A stretch of DNA of 49,098 bases from Treponema sp. (GTDB lineage: Bacteria; Spirochaetota; Spirochaetia; Treponematales; Treponemataceae), in NCBI GenBank assembly GCA_024400955.1, contig JAKSLY010000022.1, forward strand, positions 1 through 49,098, read 5' to 3'. The translations under genes were made by a program, and so were the position numbers. This document shows, piece after piece, positions 1 to 7,650 of this stretch (position 1 is its first letter; every line of letters starts with the position of its first letter). The notes under the pieces were generated by a model. The model had not been told where the DNA came from, ran no database searches, and worked only from the letters and a program-made list of their open reading frames with translations.

Positions 1-66
1 TCGAATATCGGTTTAGTTCGTGACCCTCTCAAGGTCGAAAGACGGGTTCGACTCCCGTTGGAGCTA
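1..66 (+). tRNA. tRNA-Glu (anticodon CTC), 5' end outside window
   Basis: The cloverleaf can be folded from the D-arm onward. The D-stem is GAAT/GTTC around a GG-containing loop (3-19). The anticodon stem TGACC/GGTCG encloses the loop CTCTCAA, with anticodon CTC at 28-30. A 4-nt variable loop follows, then the T-stem ACGGG/CCCGT around TTCGACT (42-58), the acceptor 3' strand TGGAGCT (59-65) and discriminator A66. Only the first seven acceptor bases are missing, upstream of the window. CCA is not encoded (GTC follows). Codon read: GAG. A strong terminator follows directly, so this is the last gene of its transcript. Confidence 0.9.
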
Positions 67-69
67 GTC

Positions 70-101
70 AAAAAGGACTTCCATATTGGAAGTCCTTTTT
101 T
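70..101 (+). terminator. Rho-independent terminator after tRNA-Glu
   Basis: The inverted repeat AAAGGACTTCC / GGAAGTCCTTT has a 4-nt loop and is followed by a T-run. It lies four bases past the tRNA 3' end. Confidence 0.9.
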
Positions 102-132
102 CTTTGAGTTTATGTTTGGCGCAGTCCGCGCC
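70..132 (+). repeat. Terminator-linked repeat, copy 1
   Basis: The hairpin AAAGGACTTC/GAAGTCCTTT is followed a few bases on by GAGTTTATGTTT and then G-GCGCAGTCCGC (106-129). The same order and nearly the same sequence recur at 8869-8931. In this copy the tail itself forms GGCGC/GCGCC (118-132), followed by a T6G/CA6 hairpin (134-151) and an outer repeat TGAGTTTATG/CATAAACTCA. Confidence 0.6.
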
Positions 133-168
133 ATTTTTTGCAAGCAAAAAAACTCATAAACTCATTGT

Positions 169-296
169 AATTGAGGGAGTCGAACCGCGGAGTGAGCGCC
201 GAGCAGATGCGAGGATGAGCCGACAGGAGGTCGGCGTAAGCGAACGTAGACGGGGCGCCGGAGGAGCCAGGACGGCGACGACAGAGCCCTTCAATT
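169..296. other. GC-rich, purine-biased block closed by an inverted repeat
   Basis: No convincing gene lies here: a short ORF spans it, but its composition is unlike the neighbouring genes. AATTGAGGG (169-177) can pair with CCCTTCAATT (287-296, one bulge) and encloses a block much richer in G and A than its surroundings. Inside is a GCCGAC-aggag-GTCGGC hairpin. The 12 bases at 175-186 (GGGAGTCGAACC) are the exact reverse complement of the T-arm of the adjacent tRNA (45-56). It could be a small RNA, a dispersed element or an integration scar; the sequence does not decide. Confidence 0.4.
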
Positions 297-329
297 TCCT
301 TACATGACGCAACATGTCATGTTTTAAAT

Positions 330-337
330 GCTATAAT
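330..337 (+). promoter_or_regulatory. Extended -10 promoter for a leaderless gene
   Basis: TGCTATAAT is a perfect extended -10 element ending 6 nt before ATG 344. Transcription would start at or next to the A of the start codon. No Shine-Dalgarno sequence is present. A 7-bp dyad (ACATGAC/GTCATGT, 302-322) lies just upstream, where a -35 or operator would be. Confidence 0.65.
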
Positions 338-343
338 GAAGTC

Positions 344-1213
344 ATGAAATTCATCAAGGCTAAATCAATCCTTACAAGCAACGGCGGCACTGGTATAAAT
401 CCATACCGGGGCTGTACCCATGGCTGCATCTACTGCGACTCACGAAGCACCTGCTACCACACGCCCCTGCCCTTTGAAGACATCGAGGTCAAGGAAAATG
501 CCGTTGAACTTTTGGATTCAGCATTAAAGGCAAAAAGAAAAAAAATCATGGTAGGAACCGGAGCCATGTGCGACCCCTACATGCCCTGCGAAAAGGAACT
601 CTTGATCACCCGTGGATGCCTTGAAGTAATCAGAAATCATGGATTTGGAGCAACTGTCCATACAAAAAGTTCACTGGTACTGAGGGATTTTGACATTTTA
701 AAGAACATCAACTTGCATACAAAAGCAGTTCTTCAAATGACCCTGACTACAGCCGACGATTCCCTCTGCAAGAAAATCGAACCAAATGTTTGCGCAACAA
801 GTGAAAGATTCAGCGTACTGATGGAAGCAAAGAAGGAAGGAATCCCTACCGTTGTTTGGCTGAGCCCTTTTCTACCATACATAAACGACACCAGGGAAAA
901 CATTTCTTCCCTTCTTGAAATGTGCGCCTCTGCAGGAGTCAAGGGACTGGTTGTTTTTGGAATCGGACTGACCCTGAGAGATGGCAACCGACAGTACTTC
1001 TACAGATGCCTCGACGAAAACTTCCCAGGACTACGGGATAAATACATCCGCCAATTTGGATCAAGCTATGAAGTTGGCAGTCCCAATTCAGACAGCCTTT
1101 ACCAGATGATAAAAAAATTCTGCACTGAAAAGGGAATCATGTACAGGCCAAGAGACACATTCTCGTACCTTGCAGAATTCCAGCAAAGAGATCCACAGCG
1201 CACACTATTTTAA
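344..1213 (+). CDS. Radical SAM protein, spore photoproduct lyase-like (Rv2578c type)
   Basis: The N-terminal segment GTGINPYRGCTHGCIYCDSR carries the CX3CX2C motif that binds the radical-SAM [4Fe-4S] cluster, in the form typical of the SPL-like/Rv2578c family. The rest of the TIM-barrel domain follows, with MVGTGAMCDPY, a KSSLVLRDFDIL segment and a C-terminal QFGSSYEVGSPN stretch. The family's substrate is unknown to me, and repair of DNA photoproducts should not be assumed. I start at ATG 344 (MKFIKAKSIL, 289 aa) rather than ATG 314, because an extended -10 box ends 6 nt before 344 and the ten extra residues lie upstream of the expected transcription start. It appears monocistronic; the next promoter is at 1266. 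Confidence 0.85.
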   Translation: MKFIKAKSILTSNGGTGINPYRGCTHGCIYCDSRSTCYHTPLPFEDIEVKENAVELLDSALKAKRKKIMVGTGAMCDPYMPCEKELLITRGCLEVIRNHGFGATVHTKSSLVLRDFDILKNINLHTKAVLQMTLTTADDSLCKKIEPNVCATSERFSVLMEAKKEGIPTVVWLSPFLPYINDTRENISSLLEMCASAGVKGLVVFGIGLTLRDGNRQYFYRCLDENFPGLRDKYIRQFGSSYEVGSPNSDSLYQMIKKFCTEKGIMYRPRDTFSYLAEFQQRDPQRTLF

Positions 1214-1264
1214 CGTCAGGAATTCAATCCTCAGCAGCAAGTACTTTTTTTTCCTGCACCGAAC

Positions 1265-1273
1265 TGCTATAAT
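1265..1273 (+). promoter_or_regulatory. Extended -10 promoter for xpt (leaderless)
   Basis: TGCTATAAT ends 6 nt before ATG 1280, the same geometry as at 330-337. The intervening bases are TCCCCC, with no ribosome binding site. There is no room for the purine riboswitch that precedes xpt in Bacillus. Confidence 0.7.
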
Positions 1274-1279
1274 TCCCCC

Positions 1280-1870
1280 ATGGAAAAGAAACTTAACTTC
1301 ATGGAACAGAGAATCCTCAAGGACGGCATCGTAAAGGAAGGAAACATTCTTCGCGTCGACAGTTTTTTAAATCATCAGCTGGACGTTGCCCTTCTTGAAG
1401 AAATCGGTAAGGAATTCTACAAAAGGTTCAAGTCCGAAAAAGTGACAAAGGTTCTGACTGTGGAAGCATCAGGAATCGCCATCGCATGTTTTGTTGCGGC
1501 AAAATTCAAGGTTCCCGTGGTCTTTGCAAAAAAGTCAAAGTCACTGAATCTTGGCGACGACGTTTATTCAGCAGAAGTTGAATCATTCACCCACAAGACG
1601 AGAAACACCGTTGTAGTCACAAAAAAATACATCAGCAAGGATGACAGCATTCTGATCGTGGATGACTTTCTTGCAAACGGGGCTGCACTACAGGGATTGA
1701 TTTCCATCCTGAACCAGGCTGGGGCAACAGTTGCAGGCATCGGCATCGCCATCGAAAAGGGATTCCAGCCGGGCGGCCAGTTCATCCGCAACTTGGGATA
1801 CCACCTTGAATCCCTTGCCATTGTTGAATCAATGGAAGTAGAACCCAAGAAAATCAATTTCAGGAAATGA
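1280..1870 (+). CDS. xpt: Xanthine phosphoribosyltransferase
   Basis: Converts xanthine and PRPP to XMP in purine salvage in the cytoplasm. At 196 aa it matches the Bacillus-type Xpt length (about 194). Family hallmarks are LRVDSFLNHQLDVALLEEIG near the N-terminus, VEASGIA, VVFAKKSKSL and the PRPP-binding loop ILIVDDFLANG (about residues 125-135), then GIGIAIEKGFQPGG. It is followed 45 bp later by a purine permease with a good ribosome binding site, giving the usual salvage-plus-uptake pair. Its own start has no Shine-Dalgarno sequence and lies directly behind an extended -10 box, so initiation is probably leaderless. Confidence 0.95.
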   Translation: MEKKLNFMEQRILKDGIVKEGNILRVDSFLNHQLDVALLEEIGKEFYKRFKSEKVTKVLTVEASGIAIACFVAAKFKVPVVFAKKSKSLNLGDDVYSAEVESFTHKTRNTVVVTKKYISKDDSILIVDDFLANGAALQGLISILNQAGATVAGIGIAIEKGFQPGGQFIRNLGYHLESLAIVESMEVEPKKINFRK

Positions 1871-1915
1871 CAGGCACATTACAGTGGCCTATTCAAAATA
1901 AATCAGGAGTTCATT

Positions 1916-3214
1916 ATGGAAAAAATGCAGGAAATCTATGAACTTGACGGAAAAATCAATCCGCTCAAGGGACTTCCATTCGGAATGCAGCACGTTCTCG
2001 CAATGTTCGTTGCAAACATCACGCCAATCATGATCATCGCAGGCGCATGCGGAATCGGTCAGGACAATGTGGCACGCCTCATTCAGTCTGCAATGCTCAT
2101 CGCAGGTATCGGAACTTTCATCCAGCTCTTTCCCCTCTGGAAAATCGGTTCACGCCTTCCAATCGTCATGGGAATCAGCTTTACTTTCGTTGGAATTGCA
2201 TGCGGCATCGGAGCACAGTTTGGTTATGGTGCAATTGTTGGTGCCGTTATCGTTGGCGGTCTTGTTGAAGGAATCCTCGGACTCTTTGGCAAGTACTGGA
2301 TTAGATTCATCAAGCCTATCGTTGCAGCAAACGTTGTAATCGCCATCGGATTCTCACTTCTCGGAGTAGGTGCACGTTCCTTTGGCGGCGGATATGCCCC
2401 AGACTTTGGCTCATGGCAGAACTGGACAATCGGTACAGTGACACTTGTAAGCGGACTTGTGTTCTCCCACTTTGCAAAGAACTACCTCAAGTCCCTTTCA
2501 GTTCTTTTTGCACTCATCGTAGGCTACATCCTTGCAATCTGCTTTGGCAAGGTTAACTTTGCACCTGTTGCTTCAAGCCCAATCGTCGGACTGCCTGCAT
2601 TCATGATGTTCAAGCCAACCTTCAACGCAGGGGCCATCATCTCATTCATCCTCATTTACCTTGTTTCGGCAACTGAAACTTTAGGCGACACTTCTGCCAT
2701 GTGTGCTTCTGGACTTAAGCGCGACCTTACTACAAAGGAAGCTTCGGGATCCATCGCATGTGACGGTTTCATCAGTGCCCTTGGCGGACTTTTTGGATGT
2801 TCCCCAATCACTTCATTCAGCCAGAATGTAGGCCTTGTTGCCATGACTGGTGTTGTAAACAGAATCGCAATTGCAACGGGAGCTGCCGTTCTTGTAATCG
2901 CAGGAATCTTCCCTGTATTCGGTGCCCTTCTTGCAACACTGCCTGATGCAGTTCTCGGCGGATGCACCATCATGATGTTCGGTTCCATCGTTACAAGCGG
3001 AATCGAAATGCTCACAAAGTGCGGCACATCAAAGAAGAACATTACAATCACTGCCCTTTCACTGAGCGTTGGAATCGGCTTTACACAGATTCCAGAAATG
3101 TTCAACGCATTTCCACAAATTGTTCAGACTGTATTCAACGGAAACTGCGTAGCCGTAGTATTCGTAATCGCCCTCGTGCTTTCACTCTGCATGAAGGACG
3201 ACAAGGCTGAATAA
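1916..3214 (+). CDS. pbuX: NCS2-family xanthine/uracil permease
   Basis: A 432-aa polytopic membrane protein of the nucleobase:cation symporter-2 family. It shows the family signature ATETLGDTSAM followed by SPITSFSQNVGLVAMTGVVNR in the C-terminal half, and repeated Gly/Ala-rich hydrophobic helices. Next to xpt it most likely imports xanthine; uracil or other purines cannot be excluded from sequence. The ribosome binding site CAGGAG is 6 nt from the ATG. The operon ends at the terminator at 3243. Confidence 0.9.
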   Translation: MEKMQEIYELDGKINPLKGLPFGMQHVLAMFVANITPIMIIAGACGIGQDNVARLIQSAMLIAGIGTFIQLFPLWKIGSRLPIVMGISFTFVGIACGIGAQFGYGAIVGAVIVGGLVEGILGLFGKYWIRFIKPIVAANVVIAIGFSLLGVGARSFGGGYAPDFGSWQNWTIGTVTLVSGLVFSHFAKNYLKSLSVLFALIVGYILAICFGKVNFAPVASSPIVGLPAFMMFKPTFNAGAIISFILIYLVSATETLGDTSAMCASGLKRDLTTKEASGSIACDGFISALGGLFGCSPITSFSQNVGLVAMTGVVNRIAIATGAAVLVIAGIFPVFGALLATLPDAVLGGCTIMMFGSIVTSGIEMLTKCGTSKKNITITALSLSVGIGFTQIPEMFNAFPQIVQTVFNGNCVAVVFVIALVLSLCMKDDKAE

Positions 3215-3242
3215 GCAGCATACTTTACCAAAGTAAAATATT

Positions 3243-3277
3243 AATCCTAGCAGAACATTTCCTGCCGGGATTTTTTT
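3243..3277 (+). terminator. Rho-independent terminator of xpt operon
   Basis: AATCC-ta-GCAG pairs with CTGC-cg-GGATT and is followed by seven T. It lies 28 bp past the permease stop and just before the convergent vapC stop. Confidence 0.85.
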
Positions 3278-3278
3278 G

Positions 3279-3698
3279 TCAGGAAAACCAGTTTTCTACC
3301 ATCAGTCCTTCAATTGGCAAAAAATCCTTTGTATTCCTCGTAACAAGAATCATTCCATTTGCAATGGCCGTAGCAGCAATCTGAAGGTCGTGGATTTTTG
3401 CTGTATGGCCTGATTTCTCATATTGATACAAAACCTTCGCATAAATTCCTGAAGCATGCTCGTCAAATGGAATTTTTTCATATAGGGAATTTACATGGTT
3501 TATTACAAAATCCTGTATGTTTGTGCGCCTCTTTCCTGCAGGGAGATTTTCAATTCCGTACAATAACTCTGCCCAAGTAACTATACTAATGGCACTAAGG
3601 TGAGTCTTTGATTCAAGCTGAACAAGAACATTTTCATTAGGTATTTTTTTTGTCGGCTCAGAGACAATATTCGTATCAAGAAGATAAATTTTATTCAT
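3279..3698 (-). CDS. vapC: PIN-domain toxin, VapC family
   Basis: At 139 aa it is the usual VapC length. The PIN acidic residues are visible: LLDTNIV at the N-terminus (Asp8), the WAELLYG glutamate near residue 44, KIHDLQIAATA around residue 103, and VTRNTKDF near the C-terminus. Proteins of this family are Mg-dependent ribonucleases that cleave tRNA or rRNA; the target here is unknown. Its ATG overlaps the antitoxin stop by 4 nt (ATGA), which implies translational coupling and one transcript. Confidence 0.92.
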   Translation of the reverse strand: MNKIYLLDTNIVSEPTKKIPNENVLVQLESKTHLSAISIVTWAELLYGIENLPAGKRRTNIQDFVINHVNSLYEKIPFDEHASGIYAKVLYQYEKSGHTAKIHDLQIAATAIANGMILVTRNTKDFLPIEGLMVENWFS

Positions 3699-3982
3699 TC
3701 TTCCCCACCAAATGGATTTTCAATTACTGAACCGGAAATATTTCTGCAACCTTCAAGAAAAGCAGAATAAGAATCATCAATTTCCTCTCCACAATCCCTT
3801 CGCCATTTCCTGTAATGCTCAGAGAAGCTTTCAGATTTACTGGTCAGCTGCTCCAGGGTTTCCTGACTGATCAGCAGAACAGAAGTCTTTCCATGCTTTG
3901 TAACGGCAACAATCTCCCCATTCTCCGCCATGGTAACGTATTCACTAAATTTTGCCTTGACATCAAAAAGTGGCGCAGTCAT
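3695..3982 (-). CDS. Phd/YefM-type antitoxin
   Basis: A 95-aa protein beginning MTAPLFDVKAKFSEYV, with AENGEIVAVTKHGKTSVLL. This is the Phd/YefM DNA-binding fold, in which a short β-sheet dimer binds a palindromic operator. The C-terminal half (SFSEHYRKWRRDCGEEIDDSY onward) is acidic and likely wraps the toxin. It is first in the operon, with AAGGAG 8 nt before the start and a near-perfect palindrome over the promoter (3996-4025), so autoregulation is expected. Pairing Phd-like antitoxins with PIN toxins is common. Confidence 0.9.
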   Translation of the reverse strand: MTAPLFDVKAKFSEYVTMAENGEIVAVTKHGKTSVLLISQETLEQLTSKSESFSEHYRKWRRDCGEEIDDSYSAFLEGCRNISGSVIENPFGGEE

Positions 3983-3995
3983 AACATTCTCCTTT

Positions 3996-4025
3996 TATAG
4001 TTATATTATACATAATATGACTATA
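3996..4025 (-). promoter_or_regulatory. Palindromic operator/promoter of toxin-antitoxin operon
   Basis: The half-sites TATAGTTATATTATA and CATAATATGACTATA match as an inverted repeat at 13 of 15 positions with no spacer. The minus-strand -10 TATAAT (4010-4005) lies inside the palindrome, so a bound complex would block RNA polymerase. Confidence 0.8.
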
Positions 4026-4108
4026 TTAACATTAAATGGAATGGATGACAAGAATAAATTATCAGTTAAACTATATTATACTGGTTACCAATAACTTAAA
4101 TCTGCAAA

Positions 4109-4139
4109 ATAAAAAAAGCACCTCTCATACAAGGTGCTT
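4109..4139 (-). terminator. Rho-independent terminator after manA
   Basis: Read on the minus strand, AAGCACCT/AGGTGCTT with an 8-nt loop is followed by a T-run. It lies about 45 bp past the manA stop and closes the riboflavin-manA operon. Confidence 0.85.
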
Positions 4140-4183
4140 GAAATAAAATGAATAAATCTAGATTTTATTGTACCTAACCCAAT

Positions 4184-5131
4184 TTACTCGCAGCTGATTA
4201 CAAGTTCCATGTGGCCTTCAAGGCAGGCGGTTCCGTAGCCATAAGGCATGATGAAGCTATTTCCCTTTGAAAGCTTGATTCCGTCCACGCAGCCATTGCC
4301 TTCAACAACAGTCACAATAAGGAACTTCTGGTTCTGCATGACCTGAAGACTGCCATCAACATCTGCATGCCAAACGGTGAACTTGTCGCAGCCTACAATC
4401 TGGTGGACCTGACTGCATTGAGACTGAACAATGGATTTTTCTGGATTCAGTGGCGGCTGTTTTTGCACAAATGGTGCAGCTATTACGTCCATGCTTTCCT
4501 TAAGGTGAAGCTGGCGTGGCTTTCCGTTTTGCAATCGGTCGTAGTCATATACACGGTATGTAATGTCGCTTGACTGCTGGGTCTCGAGAATCAAGGTTCC
4601 GCCCTTGATGGCATGAACCGTTCCAGGCTCGATGAAAAAGCTGTCTCCCTTTTTAACGGGAATCTGACGGATGAATTCATTCCACCTGCGACCTTCAATC
4701 ATCTGGCGCACCTGCTCGCTATCGCTGGCATTATGTCCTATAACAATGGTTGTACCTGGTTCAGCATCAAGAATGTACCAGTGCTCGGTCTTTCCAAGGC
4801 TTCCATTTTCATTGGCAGCTGCATATTGGTCATCAGGATGAACCTGAATGCTCAAGTCATCCCTCGCATCAAGAATTTTCGTAAGCAGGGGGAATTTCCT
4901 GCGGCAAGAAGAATCTTCCCCAAAAAGTTCAGGGTGAGAATTCCAAAGGGAACCTAAAGTAAATCCTGCAAACCGCCCCTGGGTGATTTTATTGTCACCG
5001 TTGGCATGGGCACAGACAGCCCATAATTCACCAACATGGTCGGAAGGAAGAGAAACTCCAAACTGCCCGATGCGAGAACCGCCCCAAATTGTTTCCTTAA
5101 GGACCGGTTCAAGAAAAATCAACTCACCCAT
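4184..5131 (-). CDS. manA: Mannose-6-phosphate isomerase, class I (short, Bacillus type)
   Basis: Interconverts fructose-6-P and mannose-6-P. At 315 aa it is the short form. Zinc ligands are recognisable in SIQVHPDDQYAA (Gln and His), the downstream Glu region, and FFIEPGTVHAIKGGTLILE with its His. The C-terminal β-barrel is shortened. The start lies 12 nt behind the ribH stop with no clear ribosome binding site, so translation may be coupled to ribH. Being last in a riboflavin operon is not functionally obvious; mannose-P could feed glycosylation or exopolysaccharide. Confidence 0.92.
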   Translation of the reverse strand: MGELIFLEPVLKETIWGGSRIGQFGVSLPSDHVGELWAVCAHANGDNKITQGRFAGFTLGSLWNSHPELFGEDSSCRRKFPLLTKILDARDDLSIQVHPDDQYAAANENGSLGKTEHWYILDAEPGTTIVIGHNASDSEQVRQMIEGRRWNEFIRQIPVKKGDSFFIEPGTVHAIKGGTLILETQQSSDITYRVYDYDRLQNGKPRQLHLKESMDVIAAPFVQKQPPLNPEKSIVQSQCSQVHQIVGCDKFTVWHADVDGSLQVMQNQKFLIVTVVEGNGCVDGIKLSKGNSFIMPYGYGTACLEGHMELVISCE

Positions 5132-5143
5132 TTCAAAAGCCGC

Positions 5144-5611
5144 TTAAATCTGCTTGAGAAGGTTCACCATTTCGATGGCACCAAGGGCACATTCATATCC
5201 CTTGTTGCCAGCCTTGGTTCCAGCGCGTTCAATTGCCTGCTCAATGGTATCCGTTGTAAGGATTCCAAACATTACAGGAATCGATGAAGCCATGGAAACC
5301 TGTGCAACACCCTTTGAAACTTCAGCACAAACATAGTCATAGTGGCTTGTTGAACCGCGAATTACGGCACCAAGACAAATGATGGCATCGTACTTCTTGC
5401 TTTCTGCCATTTTCTTTGCAACCACAGGAATTTCAAATGCACCTGGAACCCATGCAAGTTCGATGTCATCCTCATCAACATCATGACGCAAAAGTCCGTC
5501 ACGTGCCCCGCCAATAAGCTTTGAAACTATGAATTCATTGAAGCGTGATGCAACAATTCCTACTTTCATTGCGCCCTTACCGGCGACCATCTTTCCTTCC
5601 AAAATCTTCAT
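5144..5611 (-). CDS. ribH: 6,7-dimethyl-8-ribityllumazine synthase
   Basis: Condenses 5-amino-6-ribitylaminouracil with 3,4-dihydroxy-2-butanone 4-phosphate. The 155-aa length and motifs fit the family: [15 protein letters not shown], the phosphate/substrate loop [34 protein letters not shown], and [17 protein letters not shown] with GNKGYECA. I start at MKILEGK (5611) because GGAGG lies 7 nt upstream. The longer frame to 5650 runs into a palindromic repeat and looks spurious. Confidence 0.96.
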   Translation of the reverse strand: MKILEGKMVAGKGAMKVGIVASRFNEFIVSKLIGGARDGLLRHDVDEDDIELAWVPGAFEIPVVAKKMAESKKYDAIICLGAVIRGSTSHYDYVCAEVSKGVAQVSMASSIPVMFGILTTDTIEQAIERAGTKAGNKGYECALGAIEMVNLLKQI

Positions 5612-5631
5612 ATTATCCTCCGTATTTAGAT

Positions 5632-5780
5632 GCCGAAATAAATTCGGCATGACATATTAAAATAATTCAGCATGCCTTGATTCACTGATTCGGCATGCCA
5701 TATTAAATAATTCAGCATGACTTGATTCACTAATTCACCATGACATGACCCACTGATTAAGCATGACATGTTCAACATGG
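5632..5780. repeat. Short palindromic/tandem repeat cluster between ribBA and ribH
   Basis: A TGCCGAA/TTCGGCA hairpin (5632-5650) is followed by two near-identical units of about 46 and 45 bp (5642-5687 and 5688-5732). Each has the order ATTCGGCATG, CATATTAAA, TAATTCAGCATG, CTTGATTCACT. Two shortened units follow (5733-5755, 5756-5780). Translated, the first part reads like the dispersed 'MPNLFRHL' junk peptides seen next to palindromic repeats in many bacteria. It is transcribed with the operon. Confidence 0.8.
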
Positions 5781-5781
5781 A

Positions 5782-6987
5782 CTACAGCAGATGTCCCATC
5801 CTGATTTTCTTTGTGTTCAGATAGAACTCATCAAACTTCTGGCTCTGAATCACAATCGGAACGCGCTCAACAACTTCAATTCCCGTTCCTTCAAAATTAA
5901 GGGCATCAACCTTCTTTGGATTGTTTGTCATAAGCCTGAGCCTTGTAGCACCAAGATCCTTCAGAATCTGAACTGCACAGGTATAGTCACGGGCATCCTC
6001 CGGCAATCCAAGGGCAAGGTTTGCATCAACAGTATCCATTCCCTTTTCCTGCAGGGCATAGGCCTTTATCTTGTTGAGTATGCCAATTCCTCGGCCTTCC
6101 TGAGTAAGGTAAACCAGAATGCCGCTTCCGTTTTCCGCAATCTTTTTCATGGCAGCATCAAACTGCTGGCCGCAATCACACTTAAGGCTTCCAAAGGCAT
6201 CACCCGTAAGACATTCACTGTGAACGCGGCAAAGAACACTTTCCTGGGATGCAACGTCTCCCATGACAAGGGCTTCATGATGCTCACCGTTAATCACATT
6301 TTCGTAGCCATACATGGTGAACTCGCCGTACTTTGTGGGAAGCTTGGCCTTGGCAACACACCTGTAAATCTGTTCAGTCTGCTTGCGGTATTCAATAAGG
6401 TCTTCAATGGCAAGCATGGTGATTCCCCATTCCTGTGCCTTCTGGGTAAGTTCCGGAAGTCTTGCCATGGAACCGTCATCGCTCATGATCTCGCAGCAGA
6501 TTCCAGCGGGCTGCAAACCTGCAAGACGGCAGAAATCTACGGTTGCTTCCGTATGACCGTTGCGTTCCAAAACACCATTGGGCTTTGCAACAAGGGGGAA
6601 CATGTGACCGGGCCTACGGAAGTGCTTTGGCAATGCCTCAGGATCTGCAAAGGCAATGGCAGTGCGCGACCGGTCGAATGCAGAAATACCCGTCGTGGTA
6701 TACATGTGGTCAACGCTTACGGTAAAGGCAGTCTCGTGATTGTCCGTGTTGGTAAAGGTCATGGGGTCAAGGTCAAGGCGCCTTGCAACCTCCACGCTGC
6801 ATGGCATGCAGATGAGTCCACGTCCATGCTTTGCCATGAAGTTTATGTTTTCGGGAGTTGCAAACTGGGCGGCACAGATAAAGTCACCTTCGTTCTCGCG
6901 GCTTTCATCATCCGTCACAAGAATCAGCCTGCCATTCCTTATGTCTTCAAGGGCTTTTTCAACCAAATCAAATCTATCTTTTTTCAT
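5782..6987 (-). CDS. ribBA: Bifunctional DHBP synthase / GTP cyclohydrolase II
   Basis: A 401-aa fusion. Residues 1 to about 205 are RibB, with VTDDESRENEGDFICAA and the GRTGH-equivalent region, making dihydroxybutanone-phosphate from ribulose-5-P. The rest is RibA, with the zinc site SECLTGDAFGSLKCDCGQQ and LTQEGRGIGILNKIKAYALQ, opening GTP to the first pyrimidine intermediate. I start at ATG 6987 (MKKDRFD), with GGAG 6 nt upstream; the further in-frame TTG at 6999 is less likely. It begins 15 nt after the ribE stop. Confidence 0.96.
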   Translation of the reverse strand: MKKDRFDLVEKALEDIRNGRLILVTDDESRENEGDFICAAQFATPENINFMAKHGRGLICMPCSVEVARRLDLDPMTFTNTDNHETAFTVSVDHMYTTTGISAFDRSRTAIAFADPEALPKHFRRPGHMFPLVAKPNGVLERNGHTEATVDFCRLAGLQPAGICCEIMSDDGSMARLPELTQKAQEWGITMLAIEDLIEYRKQTEQIYRCVAKAKLPTKYGEFTMYGYENVINGEHHEALVMGDVASQESVLCRVHSECLTGDAFGSLKCDCGQQFDAAMKKIAENGSGILVYLTQEGRGIGILNKIKAYALQEKGMDTVDANLALGLPEDARDYTCAVQILKDLGATRLRLMTNNPKKVDALNFEGTGIEVVERVPIVIQSQKFDEFYLNTKKIRMGHLL

Positions 6988-7002
6988 AATCAACTCCAAC
7001 CA

Positions 7003-7650
7003 TCAGTGAAAGGATTCAAAGTCCTGCATAAAGGCCGAACTTTCCTTATGTTCCTCAAGAAGTGCAAAATGCCTTACGTACTTGCCGATCACGTCGCACT
7101 CAATGTTCACAATGTCGCCGCTTTTTTTTGAAGAAAGGGTCGTATGCTCCCAAGTATGGGGAATGACTGCAACAGTAATTACAAAGTCGCTTCCTTCCTG
7201 CCTTACGCGGGCAATTGTAAGGCTTATGCCGTCCACAGCAACGGAGCCCTTTTCCATCATGTATTCACCCAGCTTACCGTTCATCACTATGGAAACATTG
7301 ACGGCATTTTCATCCCTTGCAAAAGAGACAAACCTGCCAGTCCCATCAATATGCCCGGAAACAATGTGGCCGCCAAATCTTCCGTCTGCCTTCATGGCAC
7401 GCTCAAGGTTTACTACGCTGTCAGAATGAAGCTGTCCCAACGAAGTGCGGTCAAAGGTTTCTGGCGTTACGTCTGCACAGAACCAGTCCTTTCCAAATTC
7501 CGTCACCGTAAGACAGGTTCCGTTGACTGCAATGCTTTCTCCAAGAACGAATCCACCTTCAAAGGAAGCTCCGATGCAAAGAGTAAGGGATTTTGTATTG
7601 CGGGAAATATTCTTTATTCTTCCAGCCGTCTCTATGATTCCAGTAAACAT
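7003..7650 (-). CDS. ribE: Riboflavin synthase, alpha chain
   Basis: Dismutates two lumazine molecules to riboflavin. The 215-aa protein has the usual internal duplication: MFTGIIETAGRI starts the first lumazine-binding repeat (about residues 1-97) and GHIVSGHIDGTGR opens the second. VNGTCLTV and VDGISLTI are the paired substrate-pocket motifs. The ATG immediately follows the ribD stop (no gap), with GGGGA inside the end of ribD, indicating coupling. Confidence 0.96.
   Translation of the reverse strand: MFTGIIETAGRIKNISRNTKSLTLCIGASFEGGFVLGESIAVNGTCLTVTEFGKDWFCADVTPETFDRTSLGQLHSDSVVNLERAMKADGRFGGHIVSGHIDGTGRFVSFARDENAVNVSIVMNGKLGEYMMEKGSVAVDGISLTIARVRQEGSDFVITVAVIPHTWEHTTLSSKKSGDIVNIECDVIGKYVRHFALLEEHKESSAFMQDFESFH

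Noticed and set aside
86..307. 73-codon ORF over the GC-rich block
   Set aside because: It starts inside the tRNA terminator and its composition follows the GC-rich element; no ribosome binding site.
1214..1279. Purine riboswitch before xpt
   Set aside because: The promoter lies directly against the start codon and leaves no leader.
5791..7131. Long plus-strand open frame (446 codons) across ribBA and ribE
   Set aside because: It is antisense to clearly recognisable RibBA and RibE motifs and its protein has no recognisable domain; a shadow frame.
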